A stretch of DNA of 7,565 nucleotides, taken from the NCBI GenBank assembly GCA_028751055.1, contig JAQZDD010000043.1:1-7565 (forward strand). Direction: 5' to 3'. A program made the position numbers and the translations under genes. The notes under the pieces were generated by a model that was not told the origin of the DNA, did no database searches, and was given only the letters and a program-made list of their open reading frames with translations. Positions 1 to 4,970 of the stretch are shown here, piece after piece (within the stretch, counting starts at the first letter, position 1; every line of letters begins with the position of its first letter). The DNA is from Euryarchaeota archaeon Ods04. GTDB lineage: Archaea > Halobacteriota > Halobacteria > Halobacteriales > Halorutilaceae.

Positions 1-321
1 AGTCCCCTCGAAGGCGTCGCCTGCGCACTCTCCTTGTGCATCGGCTTCGGTTCCGTTGGCTTGTTCGCCGCCGTCCGTTTCTCCGTCAGGCGACTCGAAA
101 CGGAAGTCGCAGACGCCTATCGGCTCGAACTCGACACCCGATGCGTCGATGTCGTCGACGAGGACGTAGTCGCCTCCGAGGTTTTCGCGCACGTCGTCGA
201 GTTCGTCTACGTTCGACACCTCGACGGGTTTGGGGGTTTCGGTTGTCGCACCTCCGGTCGCCGCACCAACGAGGACGAGAAAGGAAAGAAGAAGAACTGC
301 CGCTGTGCGGAGCCTTTCCAT
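1..321 (-). CDS. secreted GLUG-like protein, N-terminal part (cut by left edge)
   Basis: This reading frame stays open to the left edge, giving 107 residues of the N-terminus; the rest lies outside the window. Residues 1-25 form a Sec-type signal peptide: MERLR, a hydrophobic stretch AAVLLLSFLVLVGAA, then a small-residue region. Next comes a segment like those that open GLUG-repeat surface proteins of haloarchaea (VSNVDELDDVRENLGGDYVLV, residues 35-55, then DDIDASGVEFEPIG), and AFEGT at the edge where such proteins continue FxGTFDGNG. Between EPIG (66-69) and AFEGT (103-107) lies an acidic, Gly/Asp-rich insertion with a Cys near each end (Cys71, Cys99) that could form a disulfide. The product is probably exported and cell-surface or extracellular; its ligand is unknown. 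ATG at 321 is chosen because it begins the signal peptide and sits about 27 bp from a TATA-like element. Family assignment is from remembered motif similarity and is moderately sure; coding status is quite sure. Confidence 0.72.
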   Translation of the reverse strand, partial: MERLRTAAVLLLSFLVLVGAATGGATTETPKPVEVSNVDELDDVRENLGGDYVLVDDIDASGVEFEPIGVCDFRFESPDGETDGGEQANGTEADAQGECAGDAFEGT

Positions 322-342
322 GCATATCCCATCGGTTCGGGA

Positions 343-353
343 GTAGTTATGGC
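343..353 (-). promoter_or_regulatory. probable TATA-like promoter element of the secreted-protein gene
   Basis: On the minus strand the sequence CCATAACTA is centred about 27 bp upstream of the ATG at 321. This is the spacing expected when an archaeal transcript starts at or next to the start codon (leaderless). The element is a weak TATA match, and no Shine-Dalgarno sequence is visible before the ATG. Confidence 0.4.
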
Positions 354-393
354 TTGTCCCCTCTTTCCGAAGACGACACGGTCGAACCACGAA

Positions 394-408
394 GCCAAAG
401 CTTAATTC
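394..408 (+). promoter_or_regulatory. TATA-type promoter of the NMN adenylyltransferase gene (leaderless)
   Basis: The sequence CTTAATT lies at 401-407, preceded by a purine-rich stretch (CCAAAG, 395-400) that fits a BRE. Its centre is about 27 bp upstream of the ATG at 431, so transcription should start at or very near the start codon. No Shine-Dalgarno sequence is seen between it and the ATG. Confidence 0.5.
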
Positions 409-430
409 GACGCGCGCCGAATCCGCCCGT

Positions 431-946
431 ATGCGCGGACTCTACGTCGGACGTTTTCAGCCGTTCCACAAGGGGCATGAGAAGGTCGTCGACAGAATCT
501 CGGAGGATGAAGACGTGGAGGAGGTCGTCGTCGCGGTCGGGAGCGCGCAGAGGTCGCACACGACACGTAACCCTTTCACGGCGGGTGAGCGTGTCAGCAT
601 GATAACGAAGACGCTCGAAGACCGCGAGACGACCGTCTACGCCATCCCTGTCGAGGACCTCAACAGGAACGCCGTCTGGACGACACACGTCCGTTCGATG
701 TGCCCGCCTTTCGAGGTCGTCTACTCTAACAACCCGCTCATCGTCCGTCTGTTTGAGGAGGAAGGGACGGAGGTACGCAGAAGCCCGATGTTCGAGCGTG
801 ACAGGTTCTCGGGGAGCGAGATAAGACGGAGAATGCTCGAAGACGAGGACTGGCGGTCACTCGTTCCCGATGCGGTCGAAAATGTCGTGGACGAGGTCGG
901 CGGAGTCGGGCGTCTACAAGACCTTGACGGCGACGACAACAGCTAG
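431..946 (+). CDS. nicotinamide-nucleotide adenylyltransferase (archaeal NMNAT)
   Basis: This 171-residue cytosolic enzyme transfers AMP from ATP to nicotinamide mononucleotide (or its acid form), giving NAD and pyrophosphate, the last common step of NAD synthesis and salvage. The sequence follows the archaeal NMNAT family along its full length, and the size is normal (about 170). The nucleotidyltransferase signature GRFQPFHKGH is at residues 7-16, with HKGH (13-16) as the (H/T)xGH ATP-binding motif. GSAQRSHT (37-44) and NPFTAGER (47-54) are family blocks of the Rossmann-like core, and FSGSEIRRRM (126-135) is the C-terminal ATP-phosphate-binding motif. The tail beyond 160 is short and acidic. 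ATG at 431 is chosen because MRGLYVGRFQPFHKGH matches the usual N-terminus directly and a TATA element lies at leaderless spacing. The gene is divergent from the secreted-protein gene and its stop overlaps the stop of the convergent micro-membrane gene (shared CTAG). Confidence 0.96.
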   Translation: MRGLYVGRFQPFHKGHEKVVDRISEDEDVEEVVVAVGSAQRSHTTRNPFTAGERVSMITKTLEDRETTVYAIPVEDLNRNAVWTTHVRSMCPPFEVVYSNNPLIVRLFEEEGTEVRRSPMFERDRFSGSEIRRRMLEDEDWRSLVPDAVENVVDEVGGVGRLQDLDGDDNS

Positions 947-1092
947 ATAACGTCGAGGTACCAGAGAATCAGGAGTATCACTATTATAGCCAAGATGAAC
1001 GAGTTGGCGATAATGTTGAGGAAGTCGCCCAAGAAGTTGAGCGCGAGCCATATTACGATTATTATCAGTATGATGCGTACGAGGATGCTCAT
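943..1092 (-). CDS. micro-membrane protein, copy 2 of a tandem pair
   Basis: A 49-residue hydrophobic protein from the chosen ATG at 1092. It has two predicted membrane segments, roughly residues 3-20 (ILVRIILIIIVIWLALNF) and 27-44, joined by a short turn (LGDFLNIIANS), and ends LWYLDVI. It is clearly paralogous to the gene immediately upstream: ILVRIILIIIVIWLALN matches TLVRIVLILVAIWLFLN, and ANSFILAIIVILLILWYLDVI matches ANSFIAAVIVIVLILWYLDYI. Similar short two-helix proteins ending LWLLDRI occur in haloarchaea as uncharacterised proteins (recollection, not a search). Start choice is uncertain: an ATG at 1131 adds 13 residues (MDKSFWEKVCLIP). I prefer 1092 because it aligns with the paralogue's start and a TATA-like element at 1147-1155 would place the transcript start near 1125, inside the longer version, with AGGTG about 12 nt before ATG 1092. 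Function is unknown. Confidence 0.75.
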   Translation of the reverse strand: MSILVRIILIIIVIWLALNFLGDFLNIIANSFILAIIVILLILWYLDVI

Positions 1093-1146
1093 AGGTATGA
1101 GGCACACCTTTTCCCAAAAAGACTTGTCCATGGGTATCCAGAAGAA

Positions 1147-1155
1147 GGTTATTGA
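1147..1155 (-). promoter_or_regulatory. possible internal TATA element between the two micro-membrane genes
   Basis: Minus-strand TCAATAACC lies in the 116-bp gap between the tandem paralogues, centred about 60 bp from the preferred ATG at 1092. It would predict a transcript start near 1125 and a short leader of about 30 nt holding the AGGTG ribosome-site candidate. The match is weak. Apart from this and the possible N-terminal extension from ATG 1131, I see nothing in the gap. Confidence 0.25.
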
Positions 1156-1208
1156 CACGGCGAGCGGCGTCCCATAGTCTCGACAGGCACGTGCGTCACC
1201 TTCGAGAC

Positions 1209-1370
1209 TCAGATATAGTCGAGGTACCACAGAATCAGGACGATTACGATGACCGCGGCGATAAACGAGTTAGCGAGCAGGTCAAGGAGGTCACTCACTA
1301 TGTTCAGGAAAAGCCAGATAGCTACGAGTATCAGCACGATACGGACGAGAGTGCTGTTCTTCAGCGACAT
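1209..1370 (-). CDS. micro-membrane protein, copy 1 of a tandem pair
   Basis: A 53-residue protein with two predicted membrane helices, about residues 8-24 (LVRIVLILVAIWLFLNI) and 34-49 (NSFIAAVIVIVLILWY), separated by an amphipathic turn (VSDLLDLLA) and ending LWYLDYI. The short charged N-terminus MSLKNST precedes the first helix. The gene is translationally coupled to the alkyltransferase homologue upstream: that gene's TGA and this ATG share one base (TGATG). A strong Shine-Dalgarno sequence, GGAGG, ends 4 bases before the ATG, so start and coding status are well supported despite the small size. Its tandem paralogue follows downstream, and both genes also share near-identical DNA at their 3' ends, pointing to tandem duplication. 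Function is unknown; such small two-helix proteins may modulate membrane complexes, but nothing here names a partner. Confidence 0.85.
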   Translation of the reverse strand: MSLKNSTLVRIVLILVAIWLFLNIVSDLLDLLANSFIAAVIVIVLILWYLDYI

Positions 1371-1849
1371 CAGCCCTCCTTCTCCTGCTCCAGCTCCAGC
1401 AGAAGCTTCTTGATACGACGCTGTCCCGTGAAGCCGCCGACGCCGTCCTCTTCGACGACACGGTGAGACGGCAGGACGACAGGCACAGGATTCTTGTGGA
1501 GCGCGTCGCGCACAGCCTCAACGTCGTCCTCTCCGAGCGAGTCGGCGAACTCGTCGTACGTCAAAGTCGTCCCGTAGGGCAGGTCGCGTGTCCGTTCGAG
1601 CGCGCGTCTCTCCAGTCCCGAGACGGTGAGCGCGTAAGGAACGTCTGGAGTCGCGCGTGTCCCGGTTTCGAGGTACTCGAAGACTGCTTCGAGAGCGTCT
1701 TTCCCCTTCTCGTCTTCACCGACCTCCTCGCTCTCCTCGTCGGGTTCGTCGGTGAAGCTGACGCTGACGACACGCCCACCTGCCGTACCGACCTGCACGT
1801 ACGTGTCGAGGTATTCCGACCAGCGGTGCTCGATTCCTGAGTCGTCCAT
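1370..1849 (-). CDS. alkylguanine-DNA alkyltransferase homologue lacking the acceptor Cys
   Basis: A 159-residue protein of the Ogt/MGMT family, which normally removes alkyl groups from O6 of guanine by transfer to a protein Cys. The C-terminal DNA-binding/active-site domain (about 76-156) is clear: LPYGTTLTYDEFADSLG (90-106) holds the helix-turn-helix entry and the conserved Tyr98, and NPVPVVLPSHRVV (120-132) is the active-site block, followed by GGFTG. The motif should read PCHRV; here Cys is Ser128, encoded TCT, one base from TGT. The arginine-finger position (Arg128 of human MGMT, in ARAVGGAM) aligns with Glu111 in VEAVRDAL. Suicidal alkyl transfer is therefore unlikely. A lesion-binding role like that of alkyltransferase-like proteins, which also lack the Cys (usually Trp), is an inference. 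The N-terminal domain carries an acidic loop (33-50). The gene starts 6 nt after the TATA-binding protein stop and overlaps the next gene by one base, so it lies within an operon. Confidence 0.88.
   Translation of the reverse strand: MDDSGIEHRWSEYLDTYVQVGTAGGRVVSVSFTDEPDEESEEVGEDEKGKDALEAVFEYLETGTRATPDVPYALTVSGLERRALERTRDLPYGTTLTYDEFADSLGEDDVEAVRDALHKNPVPVVLPSHRVVEEDGVGGFTGQRRIKKLLLELEQEKEG
1375..1379 (-). promoter_or_regulatory. Shine-Dalgarno site of micro-membrane gene copy 1
   Basis: Minus-strand GGAGG (within AAGGAGGGCTGATG) complements the archaeal 16S 3' end and precedes the ATG at 1370 by 4 bases. It lies inside the final codons of the alkyltransferase gene and supports coupled translation on a shared mRNA. 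Most other starts in this window lack such a site. Confidence 0.75.
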
Positions 1850-1855
1850 CCTCGC

Positions 1856-2425
1856 TCAGCCGAGCAGGTCGAGCTCTCGTAACTGCGCGACTATCTTGTC
1901 GACAGCCTCGTCGGCGTCGTCGGGGTGCTCTCCGCCCGTGACGACTAGCTTACCGCTGCCGAACAGGAGGACGACGACCTGCGGGTCGTCAAGCCGGTAC
2001 ACGAGACCAGGGAACTGCTCGGGTTCGTATTCTATGTTTTCGAGTCCGAGACCGATTGCGATGGCGTTGAGGTTGAGGTCATGCCCTAAGTCCGCGCTCG
2101 CAACGATGTTCTGAACCTTGATTTCAGGGCTTTCGTCGACCTCTATGCCCAAGTCGCGTAGCTTGCCGAAGACTATCTTCAGACCCTTGTCAACGTCCTC
2201 GGGACTCTTCGCGCCTGTGCAGACTATCTTGCCCGAACGGAAGATGAGCGCGGCGGTCTTCGGCTCCTCGGTGCGGTAGACCAGACCGGGGAACTGCTCG
2301 GGGTCGTAGTCCGCGCCCTCCATGTCCAACGTCACCTTTTCGAGGTCTAACTCCTGTCCGATAGCCGTCGATGCCACCACGTTCTCTATCTCTATCGTTT
2401 CCTTGGGATCCCTTTCTTCGCTCAT
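1856..2425 (-). CDS. tbp: TATA-box-binding protein
   Basis: This 189-residue general transcription factor binds the TATA element and, with TFB, recruits archaeal RNA polymerase. It is the usual archaeal length and consists of two direct repeats: residues 11-93 (IEIENVVAS to KLRDLG) and 102-187 (IKVQNIVAS to LRELDL). Each repeat carries the block EQFPGLVYR (residues 43-51 and 136-144) and an (I/L)F-x-SGK block (61-66 and 154-159). The four phenylalanines that kink DNA in TBPs are present: Phe45, Phe62, Phe138 and Phe155. The protein is acidic, as in halophilic TBPs, with a charged N-terminal extension (MSEERDPKE). ATG at 2425 is the natural start, just before the conserved core and a few bases after the transcript start predicted from the TATA box at 2452-2460. 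It heads an apparent operon with the alkyltransferase homologue and micro-membrane genes. Many haloarchaea carry several TBP genes; whether this is the main one cannot be seen here. Confidence 0.98.
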   Translation of the reverse strand: MSEERDPKETIEIENVVASTAIGQELDLEKVTLDMEGADYDPEQFPGLVYRTEEPKTAALIFRSGKIVCTGAKSPEDVDKGLKIVFGKLRDLGIEVDESPEIKVQNIVASADLGHDLNLNAIAIGLGLENIEYEPEQFPGLVYRLDDPQVVVLLFGSGKLVVTGGEHPDDADEAVDKIVAQLRELDLLG

Positions 2426-2490
2426 GTCTACTTAAACAGTATATATAAACGTATATAAAACTTCATTAAACTTCGCGGTCATCTCGGTTC
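2426..2490. promoter_or_regulatory. divergent promoter region with tandem TATA boxes (tbp / tRNA methyltransferase)
   Basis: This 65-bp spacer is far richer in A/T than its surroundings and serves two divergent genes. It contains a tandem near-repeat, GTATATATAAAC (2439-2450) followed at once by GTATATAAAAC (2451-2461), plus two TTAAAC motifs (2432-2437 and 2466-2471). Leftward, TTTTATATA (2460-2452) is centred about 31 bp from the tbp ATG, predicting a near-leaderless mRNA. Rightward, ATATAAAA is centred about 35 bp and TTAAA about 24 bp from the GTG at 2491. The second TATATATA block lies too close to the tbp ATG to be its promoter. It could position TBP or another factor over the start region, compatible with autoregulation (inference). 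Confidence 0.75.
2439..2461. repeat. tandem TATA-box repeat
   Basis: GTATATATAAAC and GTATATAAAAC sit head to tail, with 12-bp and 11-bp units. Being nearly self-complementary, each can act as a TATA element on either strand. They form the core of the tbp/methyltransferase divergent promoter. Confidence 0.8.
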
Positions 2491-3498
2491 GTGAGCCTCT
2501 ATCTCCTCGAACTCAAGGAGTCGAACCACGACCTCGCCGTCGCGGAGGCGCGCGCAGTCGGCGAAGTCGTCGACGAAGGGCGCGGATATGCGGTCGTGCG
2601 CGAACCTCGCGTGACGCGTTACTTGGGCGCGTCGCACCGTGTGTCGCGGTACCTCGGCAGGTGCGAGGCGACCGTCGATGGCGCCGTCGAGAAGGCGCGC
2701 GAACTCGACGTTTCGCTGGAGGGTAGCTTCGCTGTGCGGGCGCGCGTACACGGAGACGGCAAAGACGACGCCGGAGGCGACGGTGACGGCACCCTCTCTT
2801 CTACGGAACTTGAAAGGCGCGTCGGAGGAGTCTTCGCCGAACGCGCGCGCGTCGACTTAGACGCGCCCGACGACGTGGTGCGTCTCGTGGTCTCCGAGGA
2901 AAACGTCTTCTTCGGTCTGCACGTCTGCGAGACTGCGGGATTCGCAGGACGCGCGCCGACCGAGAAGCCGTTCTTCAAGCCCGGAAGCATGTCGCCCGCG
3001 CTCGCACGCTCGTTGTCGAACATAGCGGGCGGCTACGACGGAAGGAGGTTGTTAGACCCTACCTGCGGCACGGGTGGCGTCTTAGTCGAGTCGGCGATAG
3101 CCGGCGGACGCGCCATCGGAGGCGACGCTTCGCGCGAGATGGTCGAAGGCGCGCGTACCAACCTGCGCGAGTACTGCGACGAATCCGACGTACGGCTCTT
3201 CGTTGGCGACGCGCGCTCTCTGCCTCTCTCCGACGGTTCTGTCGACTGCGCTGTCACCGACCTGCCTTACGGACGCGCTTCGCACGTCGAGGGCGACTCC
3301 GCAGAGGAGGTCGCGCGCCGTGTTCTCGACGAGTTAGCGCGTGTCGTCTCCGACGAAGGACGCGTCGTCGCTGTGTCAGACGGATGGCTCGACGACGAGG
3401 CACGCGCCGCGGGCTTCGAGGTAGTCGAACGTGTCGAGGACCGCGTCCACCGCTCGCTTACGCGTCGTGTCGTCGTCCTCGAACTCAGTACCGTCTGA
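2491..3498 (+). CDS. trmG10: tRNA (guanine(10)-N2)-methyltransferase, THUMP + SAM domain
   Basis: A 335-residue enzyme of the archaeal Trm-G10/Trm11 type, expected to methylate N2 of guanosine 10 in tRNA using S-adenosylmethionine; the archaeal enzyme can dimethylate. The N-terminal half (about 1-147) is a ferredoxin-like plus THUMP tRNA-binding module ending in FFGLHVCE (140-147). The Rossmann methyltransferase domain begins after the linker KPFFKPGSMSPALAR (159-173, a typical Trm-G10 block). The SAM motif is DPTCGTGG (189-196) and the catalytic motif IV is TDLPYGR (256-262), the (D/N)PPY variant of amino methyltransferases. GDAR (239-242) is the adenine-side motif. An acidic Gly/Asp loop at 88-101 looks like a halophilic insertion. 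GTG at 2491 is the start because an in-frame TAA (2467-2469) lies 24 nt upstream with no ATG between. It diverges from tbp and overlaps the convergent acidic-protein gene by 14 bp. Distinction from other THUMP methyltransferases rests on remembered motifs. Confidence 0.93.
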   Translation: MSLYLLELKESNHDLAVAEARAVGEVVDEGRGYAVVREPRVTRYLGASHRVSRYLGRCEATVDGAVEKARELDVSLEGSFAVRARVHGDGKDDAGGDGDGTLSSTELERRVGGVFAERARVDLDAPDDVVRLVVSEENVFFGLHVCETAGFAGRAPTEKPFFKPGSMSPALARSLSNIAGGYDGRRLLDPTCGTGGVLVESAIAGGRAIGGDASREMVEGARTNLREYCDESDVRLFVGDARSLPLSDGSVDCAVTDLPYGRASHVEGDSAEEVARRVLDELARVVSDEGRVVAVSDGWLDDEARAAGFEVVERVEDRVHRSLTRRVVVLELSTV

Positions 3499-3799
3499 CT
3501 TCGTTCACGACGACCTCGCCGTCTATGACGACGAAAGCGTTTACTTCAGTCTCGCCGCCGCGGAGGTCGACGACGAACTCGGCGCGGTCGTCTTCGCTGT
3601 CGTCGTCATCCGCTCCGGTCGAGAGACGTGCCTCGTAGTCGTCCTCGAAGCCCTCGACCTCGAACGAGTAGCGCGCTTCCATCTCGCGTTTTAGCCTGAA
3701 CATCTCGGTCTGCAGGTCACGTTTGGGTAGACCGGCGAGTTCTTCAGCGCGTTTCAGGAACAGTTCGGCATCTTCTTCAAGACCTTCGAGACGGCTCAT
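3485..3799 (-). CDS. acidic protein of unknown function, coupled to the AstE/AspA-family gene
   Basis: I do not recognise a named family for this 104-residue protein. Residues 1-42 (MSRLEGLEEDAELFLKRAEELAGL onward to LKREMEAR) are strongly helical and charged, with coiled-coil-like spacing of Leu/Phe. A poly-acidic linker follows (GADDDDSEDD, 62-71), then a short beta-rich tail (AEFVVDLRGGETEVNAFVVIDGEVVVNEVRRY, 73-104). No Cys, signal peptide or membrane segment is present, so it is likely cytosolic. The start is firm: ATG at 3799 overlaps the upstream hydrolase gene by ATGA, indicating translational coupling and a shared mRNA. A role tied to the hydrolase is suggested only by this coupling. 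The 3' end overlaps the convergent tRNA methyltransferase gene by 14 bp, and no T-rich terminator is seen. Confidence 0.82.
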   Translation of the reverse strand: MSRLEGLEEDAELFLKRAEELAGLPKRDLQTEMFRLKREMEARYSFEVEGFEDDYEARLSTGADDDDSEDDRAEFVVDLRGGETEVNAFVVIDGEVVVNEVRRY

Positions 3800-4857
3800 T
3801 GCTCGTAAGTCTCGATGAGACTGTCGTCTTCGGCGCGCTCTGCGTAGTAGCTGATGAGAGAGCCTTCTTCGACGCCCATCCCCAACTGGAACGACGTGAC
3901 CCAGCCGTCCCTTGGAGCCTCGACGACGTGTTTCGTCTCGCCAAACGAGTCGGTGATATCCGCGACTGCGTCGCCCTCATGTACGAGTTCCCCGGGTTCG
4001 ACACGTTTGCGCAGAAGTCCCGAGACGGGCGACGAGAGGCTCGTACGGCGCGTCGGGAACTCGTCCGGTACGTCTCCGACGTTCGGAACCCCCTCGTAGT
4101 CTCTGTCGAGCATACCGAGTTCACGCATCACGTTACGGACGCCGACTACGGCGGCGTCGACTACTTCGCGCTCGACGATGTAGTCGGAGCCTAACTCGGC
4201 GGTGAATGCGGGTACGCGCGCCTTGTTGACGCAAGCACCCGAAAGAGACCTGTGGAGGTCTTCTTCGACTGTGCGTGCCGCTCCTGAACCGTTGACGGCG
4301 GCGAAGCCGAAGGCGTCAACGACGGCGTCGCGCATCTCCGTGAGTTCACGTATCTCGGGTGCGTCCTCCTCACCGGGCGGCACGAGGACACGGTCACGTA
4401 TCGAGAAAGGTACGCTACCTATGTTGGAGCAGTGTAGGTCGATGAGCGCGTCCGCCGTACGTTCGATATGTCTGAAGATACGTTTGTTGATGAGTTCCTG
4501 CGTCGACTGTGTCACGCTCTCGCCGCGGAAGTCGGGGAAAAGCCTGTTAGGGTCACGTGAGTCGTAGTGCGACGTACGTTCCGCGCTACGCAGACCGCTC
4601 GGGTTGAGCGTAACGACGCCGACGACCGCACCGCGGAGACGTTCGGCTAACTCCTCCGTGACTATCCTGTGCACCACAGGAATCCCTGCGACTTCGTTGC
4701 CGTGCAGGTTGGCTGTGAGCCAGAGAGTTGGCCCGTCTTCCTCGCCGCGTGCTATCATCACGGGGGCTTTTTCGGTGCCCCCCGTCGGAAACGAAACGAG
4801 GTCGACGTAGCCCTTGGCGACGCCTCCTTTCCTCGCCTCTGCCGTGCCTATTCTCAT
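3796..4857 (-). CDS. succinylglutamate desuccinylase/aspartoacylase-family zinc hydrolase
   Basis: A 353-residue, probably cytosolic M14-like zinc hydrolase of the AstE/AspA family. The zinc site is visible as HGNE (His52, Glu55) in TANLHGNEVAG and His142 in LIDLHCSN; the catalytic glutamate is Glu221 in FTAELG. DPNRLFPD (102-109) is the conserved substrate-binding block with Arg105. After the catalytic domain (about 1-250), residues 272-340 form an all-beta, lipoyl-like domain (SPVSGLLRKRVEPGELVHEGD, then EAPRDGWV) typical of this family. Members cleave N-acyl amino acids or related amides, but the substrate here is unknown: no arginine-succinyltransferase pathway genes are nearby, so the name astE is not justified. 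ATG at 4857 fits a TATA element 29 bp upstream. It is first in a two-gene operon, overlapping the next gene by ATGA. Confidence 0.93.
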   Translation of the reverse strand: MRIGTAEARKGGVAKGYVDLVSFPTGGTEKAPVMIARGEEDGPTLWLTANLHGNEVAGIPVVHRIVTEELAERLRGAVVGVVTLNPSGLRSAERTSHYDSRDPNRLFPDFRGESVTQSTQELINKRIFRHIERTADALIDLHCSNIGSVPFSIRDRVLVPPGEEDAPEIRELTEMRDAVVDAFGFAAVNGSGAARTVEEDLHRSLSGACVNKARVPAFTAELGSDYIVEREVVDAAVVGVRNVMRELGMLDRDYEGVPNVGDVPDEFPTRRTSLSSPVSGLLRKRVEPGELVHEGDAVADITDSFGETKHVVEAPRDGWVTSFQLGMGVEEGSLISYYAERAEDDSLIETYEQ

Positions 4858-4879
4858 TCAGCGAATCTTAGACCGCCTT

Positions 4880-4892
4880 CGGTAAAACCGTG
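4880..4892 (-). promoter_or_regulatory. TATA promoter of the zinc-hydrolase operon
   Basis: Minus-strand GGTTTTACC is centred about 29 bp upstream of the ATG at 4857, predicting a leaderless or near-leaderless transcript. No Shine-Dalgarno sequence precedes the ATG. An inverted repeat (4905-4917) lies just upstream. Confidence 0.5.
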
Positions 4893-4904
4893 ACGAACCG
4901 CACC

Positions 4905-4917
4905 AGACTGCAAGTCT
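4905..4917. repeat. short inverted repeat AGACT-GCA-AGTCT
   Basis: A perfect 5-bp palindromic pair with a 3-bp centre lies about 14 bp upstream of the TATA element of the zinc-hydrolase operon. Its right arm is also part of an AGTCTAC motif that recurs at 4933 and 4956. It could be an operator, or chance. Confidence 0.4.
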
Positions 4918-4927
4918 ACGCAGGACC

Positions 4928-4970
4928 GGAACAGTCTACACCATTCTGGTGGGACAGTCTACACCCTTCT
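4928..4970. repeat. tandem 23-bp-period direct repeat at the 3' end of the zinc-ribbon gene
   Basis: The 20-base segment starting at 4928 recurs at 4951 with two mismatches; both contain ACAGTCTACACC (4931-4942 and 4954-4965). A shorter third relic, AGTCTAC, is at 4913-4919. The right-hand copy includes the stop codon of the zinc-ribbon gene. Between the copies, CACCA-TTC-TGGTG (4939-4951) forms a small hairpin just past the stop, which could assist transcript ending although no T tract follows. Confidence 0.7.

Noticed and set aside
36..602. Plus-strand reading frame of 188 residues overlapping the left end and the NMN adenylyltransferase start
   Set aside because: Arg-rich shadow; it conflicts with a clear signal peptide on the minus strand and with the NMNAT frame.
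1093..1230. N-terminal extension of micro-membrane copy 2 to an ATG at 1230 (95 residues)
   Set aside because: The extension would overlap the upstream paralogue's stop, has no match in the paralogue, and lies upstream of the likely transcript start. The intermediate ATG at 1131 is possible but less supported.
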